From Neglectibacter timonensis (GTDB lineage: Bacteria > Bacillota > Clostridia > Oscillospirales > Acutalibacteraceae), in contig NZ_LT160640.1 of the NCBI RefSeq assembly GCF_900048895.1, positions 248,001 through 312,000 on the forward strand: DNA of 64,000 nucleotides. Direction: 5' to 3'. The notes beneath the pieces were generated by a model. The model ran no database searches. It had not been told where the DNA came from and saw nothing but the letters and a program-made list of their open reading frames with translations. Positions 1-7,803 of this stretch are shown one piece after another. The position numbers and the translations under genes were made by a program. Position 1 is the first letter of the stretch. Every line of letters starts with the position of its first letter.

Positions 1-431
1 CATTTTTCAGGTAAGGCAAAATGCACACCATTTTTCTTGCTGATAGTCTGCAAGGCTTTTACCGCTTGGTAATTTGGCATGAATTGGTCGGCGAGGTTGC
101 GTAATTCTCCCTCGCTAATATCCTCGCCCCTCACCTGAAGCGCAGTCAGCAAACTAAGCTGTTCACTCGTCGGTGGAGTAGAAAGCATTTTGTCAAGCCC
201 ATTTCGCTTTTCGGTAATCACTGAGGAAACGAGTTCTCTAAGTTCCTCTACGCGGGAAATTACATATTCCCTAAAAGCAGCGTCACGCTCACGTCGCTTT
301 TCGTTGACATAGGATTCAACATAAAGTTCGGACAAACGAGCAATCGTTTTATCGTTTTTCCGCTCCTCGTCAGCCGCCAGAACTTCCTTATAAGCCTTCT
401 GTGCCTCAGCCCTCAGTTCTTCAAATGTCAT
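1..431 (-). CDS. Unknown helical protein, partial (C-terminus beyond window)
   Basis: Reading leftward from an ATG at 431, an open frame of 143 codons runs off the left edge. It begins MTFEELRAEAQKAYKEVL and is rich in Glu, Lys, Arg and Ala with no membrane segment, so it should be a soluble, largely helical protein. Its start overlaps the end of the upstream gene by 11 bases, which indicates translational coupling in the leftward VapE operon. I do not recognise the family. Charged helical proteins at this position in phage-like elements can be scaffold or head-associated proteins, but nothing here proves that. Confidence 0.7.
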   Translation of the reverse strand, partial: MTFEELRAEAQKAYKEVLAADEERKNDKTIARLSELYVESYVNEKRRERDAAFREYVISRVEELRELVSSVITEKRNGLDKMLSTPPTSEQLSLLTALQVRGEDISEGELRNLADQFMPNYQAVKALQTISKKNGVHFALPEK

Positions 432-807
432 TTTCAATACCTGCCTTTCTTAAAACATTCTGTTGTGCTTTGACCTCTTGCGGAGAATCAAGACTTTTTG
501 ATACAAACCACCCGATACCCTCACAACAATCATAAATGCGCGCCTTCGGGTGGAGAAATACTCCTTCGGCAAACTGCGTGTCAATTCCCATATCAGCCAA
601 AGACGCACGCAGTAATGTGTTCATTTCAGCGTTCATCTGTGCTTCATCTGCTGTAATGCGAGCCAGTTCGTCACGGAGTGCCGCAAAGATTGCGGTATCA
701 GTACATTCGCCGCGCTGTGCTACAAGCTGCTCAATTACACGGCTACGTGCTCTATTGAATCCGACCGCCTTTTGATGGCGGAGTCTATATATTTCTCGAA
801 CGGTCAT
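421..807 (-). CDS. Unknown protein of mobile-element operon, 128 aa
   Basis: The frame is open to 852, but I chose the ATG at 807 (MTVREIYRLRHQKAVGFNRA). It sits about 8 bases after an AAGGAG site and overlaps the stop of the upstream regulator as ATGA. The alternative start would give 143 residues. The protein is hydrophilic and predicted helical, with a C-terminal part containing DCCEGIGWFVSKS. No family is recognised. Overlaps on both sides show it is translated as part of the same leftward operon as the VapE-like primase and the XRE regulators. Confidence 0.65.
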   Translation of the reverse strand: MTVREIYRLRHQKAVGFNRARSRVIEQLVAQRGECTDTAIFAALRDELARITADEAQMNAEMNTLLRASLADMGIDTQFAEGVFLHPKARIYDCCEGIGWFVSKSLDSPQEVKAQQNVLRKAGIENDI

Positions 808-1436
808 ATCATCATTCTCCTTCTTTCTGCACGATTTTTCAGCTTTTGGCATACTTCCAGTAAACGCTCAGAATCCACGCACATACCGAATTGCCGCAAT
901 ACCGGCCATGCAATATCAACCTCGCCGGATTCATATTTAGCAATCATGGGAGTGGAGATTCCGCTCATATCAGATAGCTGCTTGCGGGATTTTGATATAA
1001 ACCGGCGTTCACATTGCAGCAGTGCGCCAATATTGCGGTACATAGTCGGTTCAATAAGCTGGCTGTCCTGCCGGTCTATCATGTAGTCGATTGCCTCGTC
1101 TTTGAGGTGGAAGGCATAACGCCGAAAAGCAAACCGCAAAGTATCAAGGGGAATATTATACACATCTGTAATCGCAAGCAGGGTTTCATAAGACGGAGTA
1201 TTTTTGTCTGCTTCAATCGCTTTAACAGTATCACGGCTGATATGGAGAGCTGCCGCAAATGACGTTTGAGATACACCGCGCCGCTGCCGAAATCTTGTCA
1301 TAAACTCCCCAAAGGTTTTGGGTTCCAGTTTTTCAAGGGAATCCTCTAACTTGCCGAGCGCAGTTAGCGTATCGTGTTCATTTCCAACCAAAACATATTG
1401 CTTTAGTGTACTGTCATAGTAGGTTACTCGCTGCAT
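804..1436 (-). CDS. Two-domain XRE-type DNA-binding protein
   Basis: This 210-residue protein starts at the ATG at 1436 (MQRVTYYDS), behind a GGAAGTGAG Shine-Dalgarno site; a longer frame to 1490 lacks one. It appears to hold two helix-turn-helix domains of the XRE/Cro family. The first is near residues 40-100 (RQRRGVSQTSFAAALHISRD) and the second near 145-195 (KQLSDMSGISTPMIAKYESG). A tandem pair in one chain suggests binding to paired half-sites or use as a control protein of the element. It lies 4 bases downstream of the small regulator and overlaps the next gene by 4 bases. The DNA-binding role is inferred from fold recognition by eye; the operator is unknown. Confidence 0.7.
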   Translation of the reverse strand: MQRVTYYDSTLKQYVLVGNEHDTLTALGKLEDSLEKLEPKTFGEFMTRFRQRRGVSQTSFAAALHISRDTVKAIEADKNTPSYETLLAITDVYNIPLDTLRFAFRRYAFHLKDEAIDYMIDRQDSQLIEPTMYRNIGALLQCERRFISKSRKQLSDMSGISTPMIAKYESGEVDIAWPVLRQFGMCVDSERLLEVCQKLKNRAERRRMMI

Positions 1437-1440
1437 TTTC

Positions 1441-1617
1441 TCACTTCCTTTCCAACAGACACTTTTGCTCAAAGTAGGAGCGGGGAACACGACCGGCTAC
1501 CGTGATATAGCCTTTTCGTTTTAACTCGTCATTGAGTGTCTTGATGATTTTATAGGCTTTCCCCATTGAACAGTCGAGGCGGGTCATTACCTCGTCCACA
1601 CGAACAACATCGGACAT
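1441..1617 (-). CDS. Small winged-helix-like DNA-binding protein, 58 aa
   Basis: The protein starts at the ATG at 1617 (MSDVVRVDEVMTRLDCSMGK), directly after a GAGGTGAGGGA ribosome-binding site. The longer frame to 1677 overlaps the preceding gene and is less likely. The pattern of an N-terminal helix, a helix-turn-helix-like segment (MGKAYKIIKTLNDELKRKGY) and a short strand pair (ITVAGRVPRSYF) resembles small regulators or excisionase-like proteins of integrative elements. It sits 4 bases after the 64-residue XRE protein. The exact role, transcriptional control or recombination directionality, cannot be told from sequence alone. Confidence 0.6.
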   Translation of the reverse strand: MSDVVRVDEVMTRLDCSMGKAYKIIKTLNDELKRKGYITVAGRVPRSYFEQKCLLERK

Positions 1618-1621
1618 TCCC

Positions 1622-1816
1622 TCACCTCGATTCAATTTCGCCTGCTGGAACGCCCAAGGCTGCGGCGATTGCCGCACCTGTTTTCGGTGTGCAGGACTTT
1701 CCTGCCTTAACTTGGCAGATTGTGGAGACCGAAAGTCGGCTCAACTCCGCCAAGCGGCCAATCGTCATATCACGCTCGGCCATTAGGACAATCAGTTTAA
1801 TTCTGTCGATTCTCAT
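1622..1816 (-). CDS. Small XRE/Cro-family regulator, 64 aa
   Basis: This compact helix-turn-helix protein contains MTIGRLAELSRLSVSTICQV, with the typical recognition-helix spacing of Cro/CI proteins. At 64 residues it has essentially only the DNA-binding domain, as in other small regulators of integrative and phage-like elements. It starts at an ATG behind GAGAGGTAACACC and lies 4 bases after the stop of the VapE-like gene. It is a candidate to act on the direct repeats in the VapE promoter (4229-4269), which is inference. Confidence 0.75.
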   Translation of the reverse strand: MRIDRIKLIVLMAERDMTIGRLAELSRLSVSTICQVKAGKSCTPKTGAAIAAALGVPAGEIESR

Positions 1817-1820
1817 GGTG

Positions 1821-4202
1821 TTACCTCTCTTTCCTTATAAATCCGCGCTGTCTGCCGTAAAGAGCGCCGCAATTTGTAGCTGTTGTCATACTCCATTCGG
1901 GGAGACTTTTCAGCAGTCCGGTAATCTCTCTTGCGTGCTGTGTGGTGTAGTTTTTCGGGTCGCCTTTGAAAAGCTCCTGCCAGATTTCAAGCGCACATAC
2001 GCGGGTCCGACGCATTGTGCCTTTCTGCTCTGGACCAAATCCGCCGCTCCAGAACATAAGCCGCCTGTCAAGGTCCCAAGTATCCCAACCAGCAGGCAGT
2101 AGCGTTTCAATAAAGTTCTCAATCAGACCAAGTTTGCCGTTTGTCTCCGTATGCTCCGACTGAACCTTTCTGGCGATTTCTTCAACCTCGTTGTCGAGAT
2201 ACCATGTTTCCCCGTTGTCATAATAGGTAACGACCTCAGCCCAGATTTGGTCCACGATTTCGGGTGTCAGCTTGTCCCCATTAACGCAACCCGCTTTCGT
2301 AACGGTTACGGGCCAGAAACGACGGGCGCCTGTGGGGTCTCGTAAGAACTCATCGTCATTTGTTGTACCGAAGAACGCACATTGCCGAGGGTGTGATTGC
2401 GTCCGTCGAGCATAGGCCGCACGGTATGTATCTTCCTGTTTTGAAACGAACTGCTTAATTTGTTCAATTTCAGCTTTGCGGGTTGCCGCCATTTCCGCAA
2501 GCTCTATAATCCAGTTTCCTTGTAACTGCTCGTAAGCGTCCTTGCCGGTCATGGTATAGAGCGAATCAGAAAACCACTGTTTACCGAGTTTTGCCAAAGT
2601 GGTGGATTTACGGCACCCCTGCGGTCCAACAAGAACGAGCATGTGGTCATGCTTGCAGCCGGGGCGGAGGATTCGTGCCACAGCGCCAATAAGGGCCTTC
2701 CGTGTAACGGCGCGGGTATATCTGGAATCCTCTGCACCGAGGTAGTCAATGAACAGCATTTCCGCACGCGGTTGACCGTCCCACTCAAGGGAGCGTAGAT
2801 AATCACGGACAGGGTGAATTTTATTGCTGTCAATGGCAAGGTCTACGGCATCTCGCACCTTCGGGGCGCTGTCGATTTTATAATCGCGTTCCAGTAACCA
2901 TCGCAATCCTGCGTCATCGGTATCAAGCCATGAAGCAGATACCCTATGGGAAGAAGTGTCCCAAGGAAGGGCGCCGCACACAATAGGCCGAGCTCTGAAC
3001 TCGTCATAGTAGTACCGGCCTTTTAAGCGTGGGTCGTGTGTCAGAATTAGGAACACATTATCTACAGTTGCCGCAGGCTTTCCGGTTCTCGGGTTGATTT
3101 CAAGCGCCTGCACCCATTCTGTATTCTCTGCGTCATCAAAAACTGCGACTACTGAGCTTAACTGCTCTGCCTTTAGTTCCTGCTGCACGGCGGGAACAGA
3201 CAGAGCCTTATCGCACATACTTTTATAGGAAGGGAGCTTTGTTGCCGGGGTGTTGGGGGCTGTGTTTTCGTCCTCGTCACCGAATAGGTGAATGCGAACA
3301 AGGTCAAAAGCATTACAGAGCTTGCCGCAAGTCGGGTCTGTGCTGTGGTGGCTGAATGCGAATTTACCGTTATCGTAGACAACCAGACCGCCTGATGTAG
3401 AGCCGCCAAGGTAGGTATAGCGTCCGTCGCTGCATTTGCTGTACTTATCAGGTAAAAATTCGTCAATCGCATCGTCTATCGAAAACACTTTACAAAATGC
3501 TCCGACAATGCCGCCCTTTTCAGTAGGGTCGCTCTGCCTGTCAGCCAGTCGGCGGGGTTCGTTCGCCTTGCGGCTTGACACGGGCCATTGTGTGGGGTCG
3601 TGCCAATCGGCATAGCGAGAAAGCTGTTCGTCCGCGTCAAGCCAAGGAGCGTCCTCAACTTCATAGCGAAACTCCGCATCCGTTGCGGCACTGGCCCAAT
3701 ACATCAATCTGTGCGGCTGATAAGTCGTATCGTCGCACATATCAATCCCGATGTCCTCTGCAATTTTGCGGGCAATTGCCCCATATTCATCAGGCGATAC
3801 AGGTCGAGACAACGGTAGCACAAGGCGCAGTCTAGGACTCCGCGGCGTATGACTGTGTGTGCTGTAAAGAACTGCAGCACAGCCGAGGGCAAGAGTAACA
3901 GTAGGCCAAGGGTCCGTATCTTGCGGAACATTGTCAAGGTCGAGTGTGATTAGTTGCCGCTCACATACGGAATCCGCTTTTCTGCGGTTTGTTCTTAAGC
4001 TACCGCCTACAAAGCCGCCGACATCTTTAATTCGGTCCCGCTCATCTTTCGGCATCCGCTCATACTCTGCTTGCGTTTCCTGTGTCCTCGTGACATTGGA
4101 GAGCTTAGCGGCAAGGTCGGACCACAGTATTCTTTTGTTTTTCCAATTCGTACACCGACGAGAGCTCCCTGTCGCTATCGTCAGTAGTCCGTCATACTGC
4201 AT
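1821..4202 (-). CDS. VapE/VirE-family primase-helicase of mobile element
   Basis: This 793-residue protein has two visible parts. The N-terminal half carries primase-polymerase-like motifs: an acidic LDLDN around residues 84-88 and a downstream YSTHSH / RLRLVLPLSRP block. The C-terminal half is a VirE/VapE-type (PF05272-like) NTPase, with a Walker A region around residue 525 (LVGPQGCRKSTT), a GTTNDDEFLRDPTGARRFWP block and a basic tail. Such proteins prime and unwind DNA for replication of phages, satellites and integrative elements. The usual Gly before the Walker A Lys is Arg here. I chose the ATG at 4202 because it follows a GTGAGG site; a longer frame to 4304 reads through the promoter. 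It heads the leftward operon. Confidence 0.88.
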   Translation of the reverse strand: MQYDGLLTIATGSSRRCTNWKNKRILWSDLAAKLSNVTRTQETQAEYERMPKDERDRIKDVGGFVGGSLRTNRRKADSVCERQLITLDLDNVPQDTDPWPTVTLALGCAAVLYSTHSHTPRSPRLRLVLPLSRPVSPDEYGAIARKIAEDIGIDMCDDTTYQPHRLMYWASAATDAEFRYEVEDAPWLDADEQLSRYADWHDPTQWPVSSRKANEPRRLADRQSDPTEKGGIVGAFCKVFSIDDAIDEFLPDKYSKCSDGRYTYLGGSTSGGLVVYDNGKFAFSHHSTDPTCGKLCNAFDLVRIHLFGDEDENTAPNTPATKLPSYKSMCDKALSVPAVQQELKAEQLSSVVAVFDDAENTEWVQALEINPRTGKPAATVDNVFLILTHDPRLKGRYYYDEFRARPIVCGALPWDTSSHRVSASWLDTDDAGLRWLLERDYKIDSAPKVRDAVDLAIDSNKIHPVRDYLRSLEWDGQPRAEMLFIDYLGAEDSRYTRAVTRKALIGAVARILRPGCKHDHMLVLVGPQGCRKSTTLAKLGKQWFSDSLYTMTGKDAYEQLQGNWIIELAEMAATRKAEIEQIKQFVSKQEDTYRAAYARRTQSHPRQCAFFGTTNDDEFLRDPTGARRFWPVTVTKAGCVNGDKLTPEIVDQIWAEVVTYYDNGETWYLDNEVEEIARKVQSEHTETNGKLGLIENFIETLLPAGWDTWDLDRRLMFWSGGFGPEQKGTMRRTRVCALEIWQELFKGDPKNYTTQHAREITGLLKSLPEWSMTTATNCGALYGRQRGFIRKER

Positions 4203-4248
4203 ATGGTCAACCTCACTTTCAAATACACTATATATTGTGGTTATCTGT

Positions 4249-4277
4249 ATTATATCGCGTATATATTGTACTGTAAA
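4249..4277 (-). promoter_or_regulatory. Promoter of the leftward VapE operon
   Basis: On the minus strand TTTACA (4277-4272) is followed after exactly 17 bases by TATAAT (4254-4249), about 46 bases before the VapE start codon. The 10-base word TATATATTGT occurs at 4229-4238 and again at 4260-4269, starts 31 bases apart (close to three helical turns). One copy lies inside the -35/-10 spacer, so they look like operator half-sites. Confidence 0.75.
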
Positions 4278-4439
4278 TGTGAACTTTAGTGGCTTACAGG
4301 ACATAAAGAAGCGGCGATTGGCAAGGTTTTACTCATAAAAGACAAAAGAGTGTCACCCGGCGGCAAAGATAGGTAGATAATGAGCAAATCTTTGCAAGAA
4401 TTTATCAAAAAATGTATTTTCAAAAACGAACCCCCGCAT

Positions 4440-4700
4440 AAAGCGGAGGCTGGGCGCAGCGGTTTCAGCGGATTTTCACATAGGTTAAACATTTTATAAA
4501 ATAAGGAATATGATACCCAACTGGGGTATTATATTCTTTGATTTCTTGCGATTTATAAAACACTATAAAAAGCGCTGCAACCGCTGCAAATGCGTTGGAA
4601 GGCTTGATAACAAAGGCTTTTTCATGCAGCGGGTTGCAGCAGCAAAATGGGGAGAACCGCTGCTACTGCTGCAATCGCATTTACAAGTTAGCAGCGGTTC
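4440..4700. repeat. Repeated GCAGCGG/CCGCTGC motifs, possible iteron-type origin
   Basis: The stretch from 4305 to 4730 has no gene. It contains many copies, in both orientations, of GCAGCGG or its complement: near 4455, 4575, 4626, 4661 and 4691. Several are joined to GTT/AAC and to nearby GCTGCAA words. The motifs lie between the divergent promoters of the VapE operon and of the 4731 gene. Clustered short repeats next to a replication-primase gene are what an iteron-type origin or a multi-site operator looks like. Function is inference. Confidence 0.4.
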
Positions 4701-4708
4701 GATATAAT
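4680..4708 (+). promoter_or_regulatory. Promoter of the 4731 gene
   Basis: TTTACA (4680-4685), a 17-base spacer and TATAAT (4703-4708) form a near-consensus promoter 23 bases before the GTG start. One GCAGCGGTT motif lies in the spacer, so a protein bound to these repeats would block the promoter. Confidence 0.7.
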
Positions 4709-4730
4709 AATTCCGGTAGGGGGTGAAAAG

Positions 4731-5099
4731 GTGAAAGTAAAATATATCGGTGTCAGCCTTGAAGATTTACCGATGGGGGCAGTTCGGGAAGTCCTTTCAA
4801 TCGAGGGAGACTTTTATCGCATTATGACCGAGCCTGATGAAACCCACCTTTTCCCGCCAGAATTGTTTGATGTCATTGACGAAAGCAGCACCATGGATAT
4901 GGCGAAGTATGTGGGGTTGCTTGATAGGCAGGTAACCGTAATATGTAAAGACGGTATCAAAGTAACCGGCGTATGGATTGACTGGACCAGTGAACAGGAT
5001 AACGAGCCGGACCCGGAATCGATAACCCTAAGTTGCGCCGACAGCAGCTTAATTGAGATTTATGTCTGTGAAATCCGAGAAATCGGCGCAAGCCCATAA
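4731..5099 (+). CDS. Unknown small protein, 122 aa
   Basis: The protein starts with GTG at 4731 behind an AGGGGGTG site. The N-terminal ~50 residues (MKVKYIGVSLEDLPMGAVRE onward, ending LFPPELFDVID) look like a small beta domain also seen in short uncharacterised Clostridia proteins. Residues ~65-120 form a second beta-rich segment that could be an Sm-like barrel, though this is weak. There is no signal peptide or membrane segment. It is transcribed alone, divergently from the VapE operon, and ends before a clear terminator. No function is assigned. Confidence 0.7.
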   Translation: MKVKYIGVSLEDLPMGAVREVLSIEGDFYRIMTEPDETHLFPPELFDVIDESSTMDMAKYVGLLDRQVTVICKDGIKVTGVWIDWTSEQDNEPDPESITLSCADSSLIEIYVCEIREIGASP

Positions 5100-5193
5100 T
5101 TGACCGTATCGGGTTTTATATAGTAGGCCCTTAGGTTTTACCCTCGGAGTTGGTTATTGTGTGATACGGGAGACCGTGGAGTCCCACAGCAAG

Positions 5194-5222
5194 AAAACCG
5201 GCCTGCATAGCAGACCGGTTTT
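5194..5222. terminator. Bidirectional terminator
   Basis: AAAACCGG (5194-5201) pairs with CCGGTTTT (5215-5222). The A and T flanks let it serve both the rightward 4731 gene and the leftward surface-protein gene, which end on either side. Confidence 0.75.
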
Positions 5223-5227
5223 CGCAT

Positions 5228-6805
5228 TTATAGCATTTTTTCAATAATGTTAGCGGCAACCTTTACTGTAATATAGCTGTTTAGGTCAATCTCTGTTCCG
5301 TCAGCAATCCACCCGTTTGAAACGCAGATATTTACATAGTCCCTTGCCCAATGGTGCTCGATATTTTGGAATGAACTTGCCCCGCTTTTCAAATCGGAGA
5401 ATCGGCTGAGTATGGCGCACAGTTCTCCACGTGTCAAGTATGCGTCAGGGCGGTAATGCTCGTCATACCCCAAAACGATTTTTGCCTTTGCTAATGCTGC
5501 AATCGCCGTATCGTCTTTGACATCAATAAATATGTTCTCGTTGCTGGCATAATGTTTCTGACTCTCCGCGCTCATAAGGTTATAGAGAATATGTGCGACC
5601 TGTCGGCGGGTAATATTCTCATTTGGAACGGCGTCGCAATAGCCACTCAAATATAAAGTTTTGGCCTTATCAAGAGTTGGCTTAATCGGCTTATTCACGG
5701 CAGTAGTATGATGACCGCCAGAGGACGAAGGGCGAACGGTCGGGCGCTCCGGTTCAGGTTCGGGCGTAGGAGTTGGCGTTGGGTCAACAGCGGGCGGGTC
5801 TGGTTCCTTGGCGGGCAAGTCCGACTCCATTAGAAACACAAGGCTTCCGACTCCCTCAAAGGAGGTATCAAAGAGTTTTTTACCTTTACGGCTATCGGAG
5901 CTGTCGCTATGCCAACCGCTCGTCGATTCAGGAAACGCATACTCCTCGTTATACGAAACAGTAATCGGATTTGACGCAAAAATATCTGCGGCCGCCTCAA
6001 TAGAGGTGTTTTGATATATAAGGGTGTCGATTGTTCGCATAGTGCCGGTACTATATATTCCACCGCCGATATTTGCAGAATTATTTGTGAAAGTGCACTC
6101 TATAAGTTCGGAACTGCCAACATTATAAAGAGCACCGCCCTGTCCTGAAGTATTATCGGTAAAAGTGCATTTGTAGGCATACATTTGTCCTGCATTATAT
6201 ATGGCACCGCCGCATAGTTCAGAATCAACACTTGTACCGTTTTGGGCAAAGGTGCAGTTCTGTAATTGCAGAGTTTTTGTATTTCTAATGGCACCACCGT
6301 TGTCTTTCGACTGTCCATCAGAGAAACTGCATTTAGTAAAGACTGCTTCTGCGTCATTGGTAATATGAGTACCTGAATTGTCCTCAAAGGAGCAGTTTTC
6401 AAACATTGCCGTTCCGGTTGTTATTACAACGGCGCTATCAGTACAATTTGTGAATGCAGTATTTGAAATAAGGCAACTTCCGCTGATTATGGCTAATGGG
6501 CTTTCGGTATCTATGTCCGCACCACTGACTATTAAGTTCTTGATTTCCCCTTGCTCGATTTGAAGCAAAGCACCGTCCGCAAAGTCCGCTGACCGGGTCA
6601 ATGTGATAGTAACATCATTGTTCCCCAGATTGCCGGTTACACTAATTGTACCCGTAATCTCGACAGTAGTAGCGCCATTTTCCATAGCGGCAACGAGTTC
6701 ATCGAATGTCGCAGCGGTTGGAATGCCTTCCTCAGCGGCGGCAAATGTTGTAAGCCCCATCATTAGGACAAGGGCAAGTAGTATTGCTGTTAAACGCTTT
6801 TTCAT
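5228..6805 (-). CDS. Secreted right-handed beta-helix protein with SLH-like C-terminus
   Basis: This 525-residue protein starts at the ATG at 6805 (MKKRLTAILLALVLMMGLTT), after GAGGTGG; the frame also opens at 6823. A signal peptide with a likely cleavage after AFAAA-type residues (TTFAAAEE) sends it out of the cell. Residues ~100-290 are a polymorphic-type beta-helix made of repeats such as NCTFAQNGTSV and ECTFTNNSANIGGGIYSTG. A Pro-rich linker (PTPTPTPEPEPERP) follows near 345-365. The last ~140 residues resemble S-layer homology modules (ITRRQVAHILYNLM, YLTRGELCAILSRFS), which would tether it to wall polymer. It looks like adhesion cargo of the mobile region. The substrate is unknown. Confidence 0.8.
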   Translation of the reverse strand: MKKRLTAILLALVLMMGLTTFAAAEEGIPTAATFDELVAAMENGATTVEITGTISVTGNLGNNDVTITLTRSADFADGALLQIEQGEIKNLIVSGADIDTESPLAIISGSCLISNTAFTNCTDSAVVITTGTAMFENCSFEDNSGTHITNDAEAVFTKCSFSDGQSKDNGGAIRNTKTLQLQNCTFAQNGTSVDSELCGGAIYNAGQMYAYKCTFTDNTSGQGGALYNVGSSELIECTFTNNSANIGGGIYSTGTMRTIDTLIYQNTSIEAAADIFASNPITVSYNEEYAFPESTSGWHSDSSDSRKGKKLFDTSFEGVGSLVFLMESDLPAKEPDPPAVDPTPTPTPEPEPERPTVRPSSSGGHHTTAVNKPIKPTLDKAKTLYLSGYCDAVPNENITRRQVAHILYNLMSAESQKHYASNENIFIDVKDDTAIAALAKAKIVLGYDEHYRPDAYLTRGELCAILSRFSDLKSGASSFQNIEHHWARDYVNICVSNGWIADGTEIDLNSYITVKVAANIIEKML

Positions 6806-6830
6806 AGGTTCCACCTCTTTCATAGAAATA

Positions 6831-6861
6831 GGAGAGCGCTACCACGACAGCAGCACTCTCC
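6831..6861 (-). terminator. Hairpin at end of XRE gene
   Basis: AGCACTCTCC (6852-6861) and GGAGAGCGCT (6831-6840) form a 10-bp stem on the minus-strand transcript. It overlaps the XRE stop codon and is followed by a short T-rich run. It may terminate or attenuate transcription into the surface-protein gene. Confidence 0.5.
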
Positions 6862-7139
6862 TAAACACTTCTCAGTCGGTCCGCAAGGTCTGTCAGCATT
6901 GCCACATCTTTTGCGGAAAGGTCCGAAACATTGATAGTATGTAGTGATTCGACGCCAAGCAGGAAGTCGGTGGAAACGGAAAATATTTTGGCAAGCTCAA
7001 CCAGAAAGTGCGGGGACGGCATGGACAGTCCCTGCTCCCATGTATTAACGCCATTTCTTGAAATGTTCAGCCTTCTTGCTAATTCCGCCTGTGTCCAACC
7101 TCGTGCTTCACGCAGTTGCTTGATAGTTTCTGCTGTCAT
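6861..7139 (-). CDS. XRE-family transcriptional repressor
   Basis: This 92-residue protein starts at the ATG at 7139, after GGAGGA. Residues ~5-60 are a clear Cro/CI helix-turn-helix (TQAELARRLNISRNGVNTWE), followed by FSVSTDFLLG, the standard end of the domain, and a short C-terminal helix. The inverted repeat overlapping its own start region suggests autoregulation. It lies upstream of and in line with the surface-protein gene, so it may control that gene too. Confidence 0.85.
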   Translation of the reverse strand: MTAETIKQLREARGWTQAELARRLNISRNGVNTWEQGLSMPSPHFLVELAKIFSVSTDFLLGVESLHTINVSDLSAKDVAMLTDLADRLRSV

Positions 7140-7190
7140 GTATGCTTCCTCCAATTAAAATTATAGTACGCATACATGGTATGTCATTAT
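7137..7190. promoter_or_regulatory. Putative operator and promoter of the XRE repressor
   Basis: CATGTATGC (7137-7145) has its complement GCATACATG about 28 bases to the right, and that second copy extends into a palindrome, CATAC-ATG-GTATG. On the minus strand a TATAAT lies between them. The arrangement fits a repressor that binds two sites around its own promoter. Binding is inferred. Confidence 0.5.
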
Positions 7191-7232
7191 CAAGGAAGGC
7201 TGGAAATAGCTTGACACGGGTGGCTCTAATAA

Positions 7233-7261
7233 TTGACACAAATCGCCCTACACGGTATAAT
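7233..7261 (+). promoter_or_regulatory. Consensus sigma-A promoter of the SHOCT gene
   Basis: TTGACA (7233-7238), 17 bases, TATAAT (7256-7261) match the consensus exactly. A second TTGACAC lies 22 bases upstream at 7211. The start codon follows at 7296 with a GAGGTG site. Confidence 0.85.
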
Positions 7262-7295
7262 TACAACATAGAATTTATAGAATCGAGGTGTAACG

Positions 7296-7775
7296 ATGTA
7301 TTACGCAAATCATGCCGCTTTTGATAAAAAGGCTCAAAAGATACTCAAAACTGCTATGCGTTATAAAGTCATCAAGAACGAAGATGAAGTAAATAGTATT
7401 CTCTGTTCTAACCTTTCTGCAGATACAAATAACTGTGCCCTGTGTACCAATGAGGCAGTTATCCTTGGCCGGCGTAAACTTGGTACGCTGTACTTCGCTG
7501 ATGTCTATAACTACTCGTCTATTACGAGCGCTACCTATCTAAAAGGAGAGTTGTCTCTGGTTCTCGGTGGCGGTCAAACAGTTGACCTTAAAATTGCAGC
7601 TGAACCCGATGATTTTAGTGCATTTGTGAATTATATTCTCAGCAAAAACCATTCATCGATTTCAAGTGGCGTATCACCAGCGGATGAAATAAGAAAGTAT
7701 AAAGAGTTGCTGGATATGGGAGCAATCACAGATTCCGAGTTTGATGCAAAAAAGAAAGAACTATTAGGTTTATAA
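7296..7775 (+). CDS. SHOCT-domain protein with PH-like N-terminus
   Basis: This 159-residue protein starts behind GAGGTGTAACG. The last ~32 residues are a SHOCT domain (EIRKYKELLDMGAITDSEF, then DAKKKELLGL), a short C-terminal module found in many unrelated bacterial proteins and thought to mediate oligomerisation. The middle (residues ~40-115) is beta-rich and could be a bacterial PH-like domain. There is no membrane segment. It is followed after 28 bases by the HNH nuclease, so the two are probably co-transcribed from the strong promoter at 7233. The specific role is unknown. Confidence 0.75.
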   Translation: MYYANHAAFDKKAQKILKTAMRYKVIKNEDEVNSILCSNLSADTNNCALCTNEAVILGRRKLGTLYFADVYNYSSITSATYLKGELSLVLGGGQTVDLKIAAEPDDFSAFVNYILSKNHSSISSGVSPADEIRKYKELLDMGAITDSEFDAKKKELLGL

Positions 7776-7803
7776 TGGCATTATAATTCGGAGACTTTGA
7801 ACT

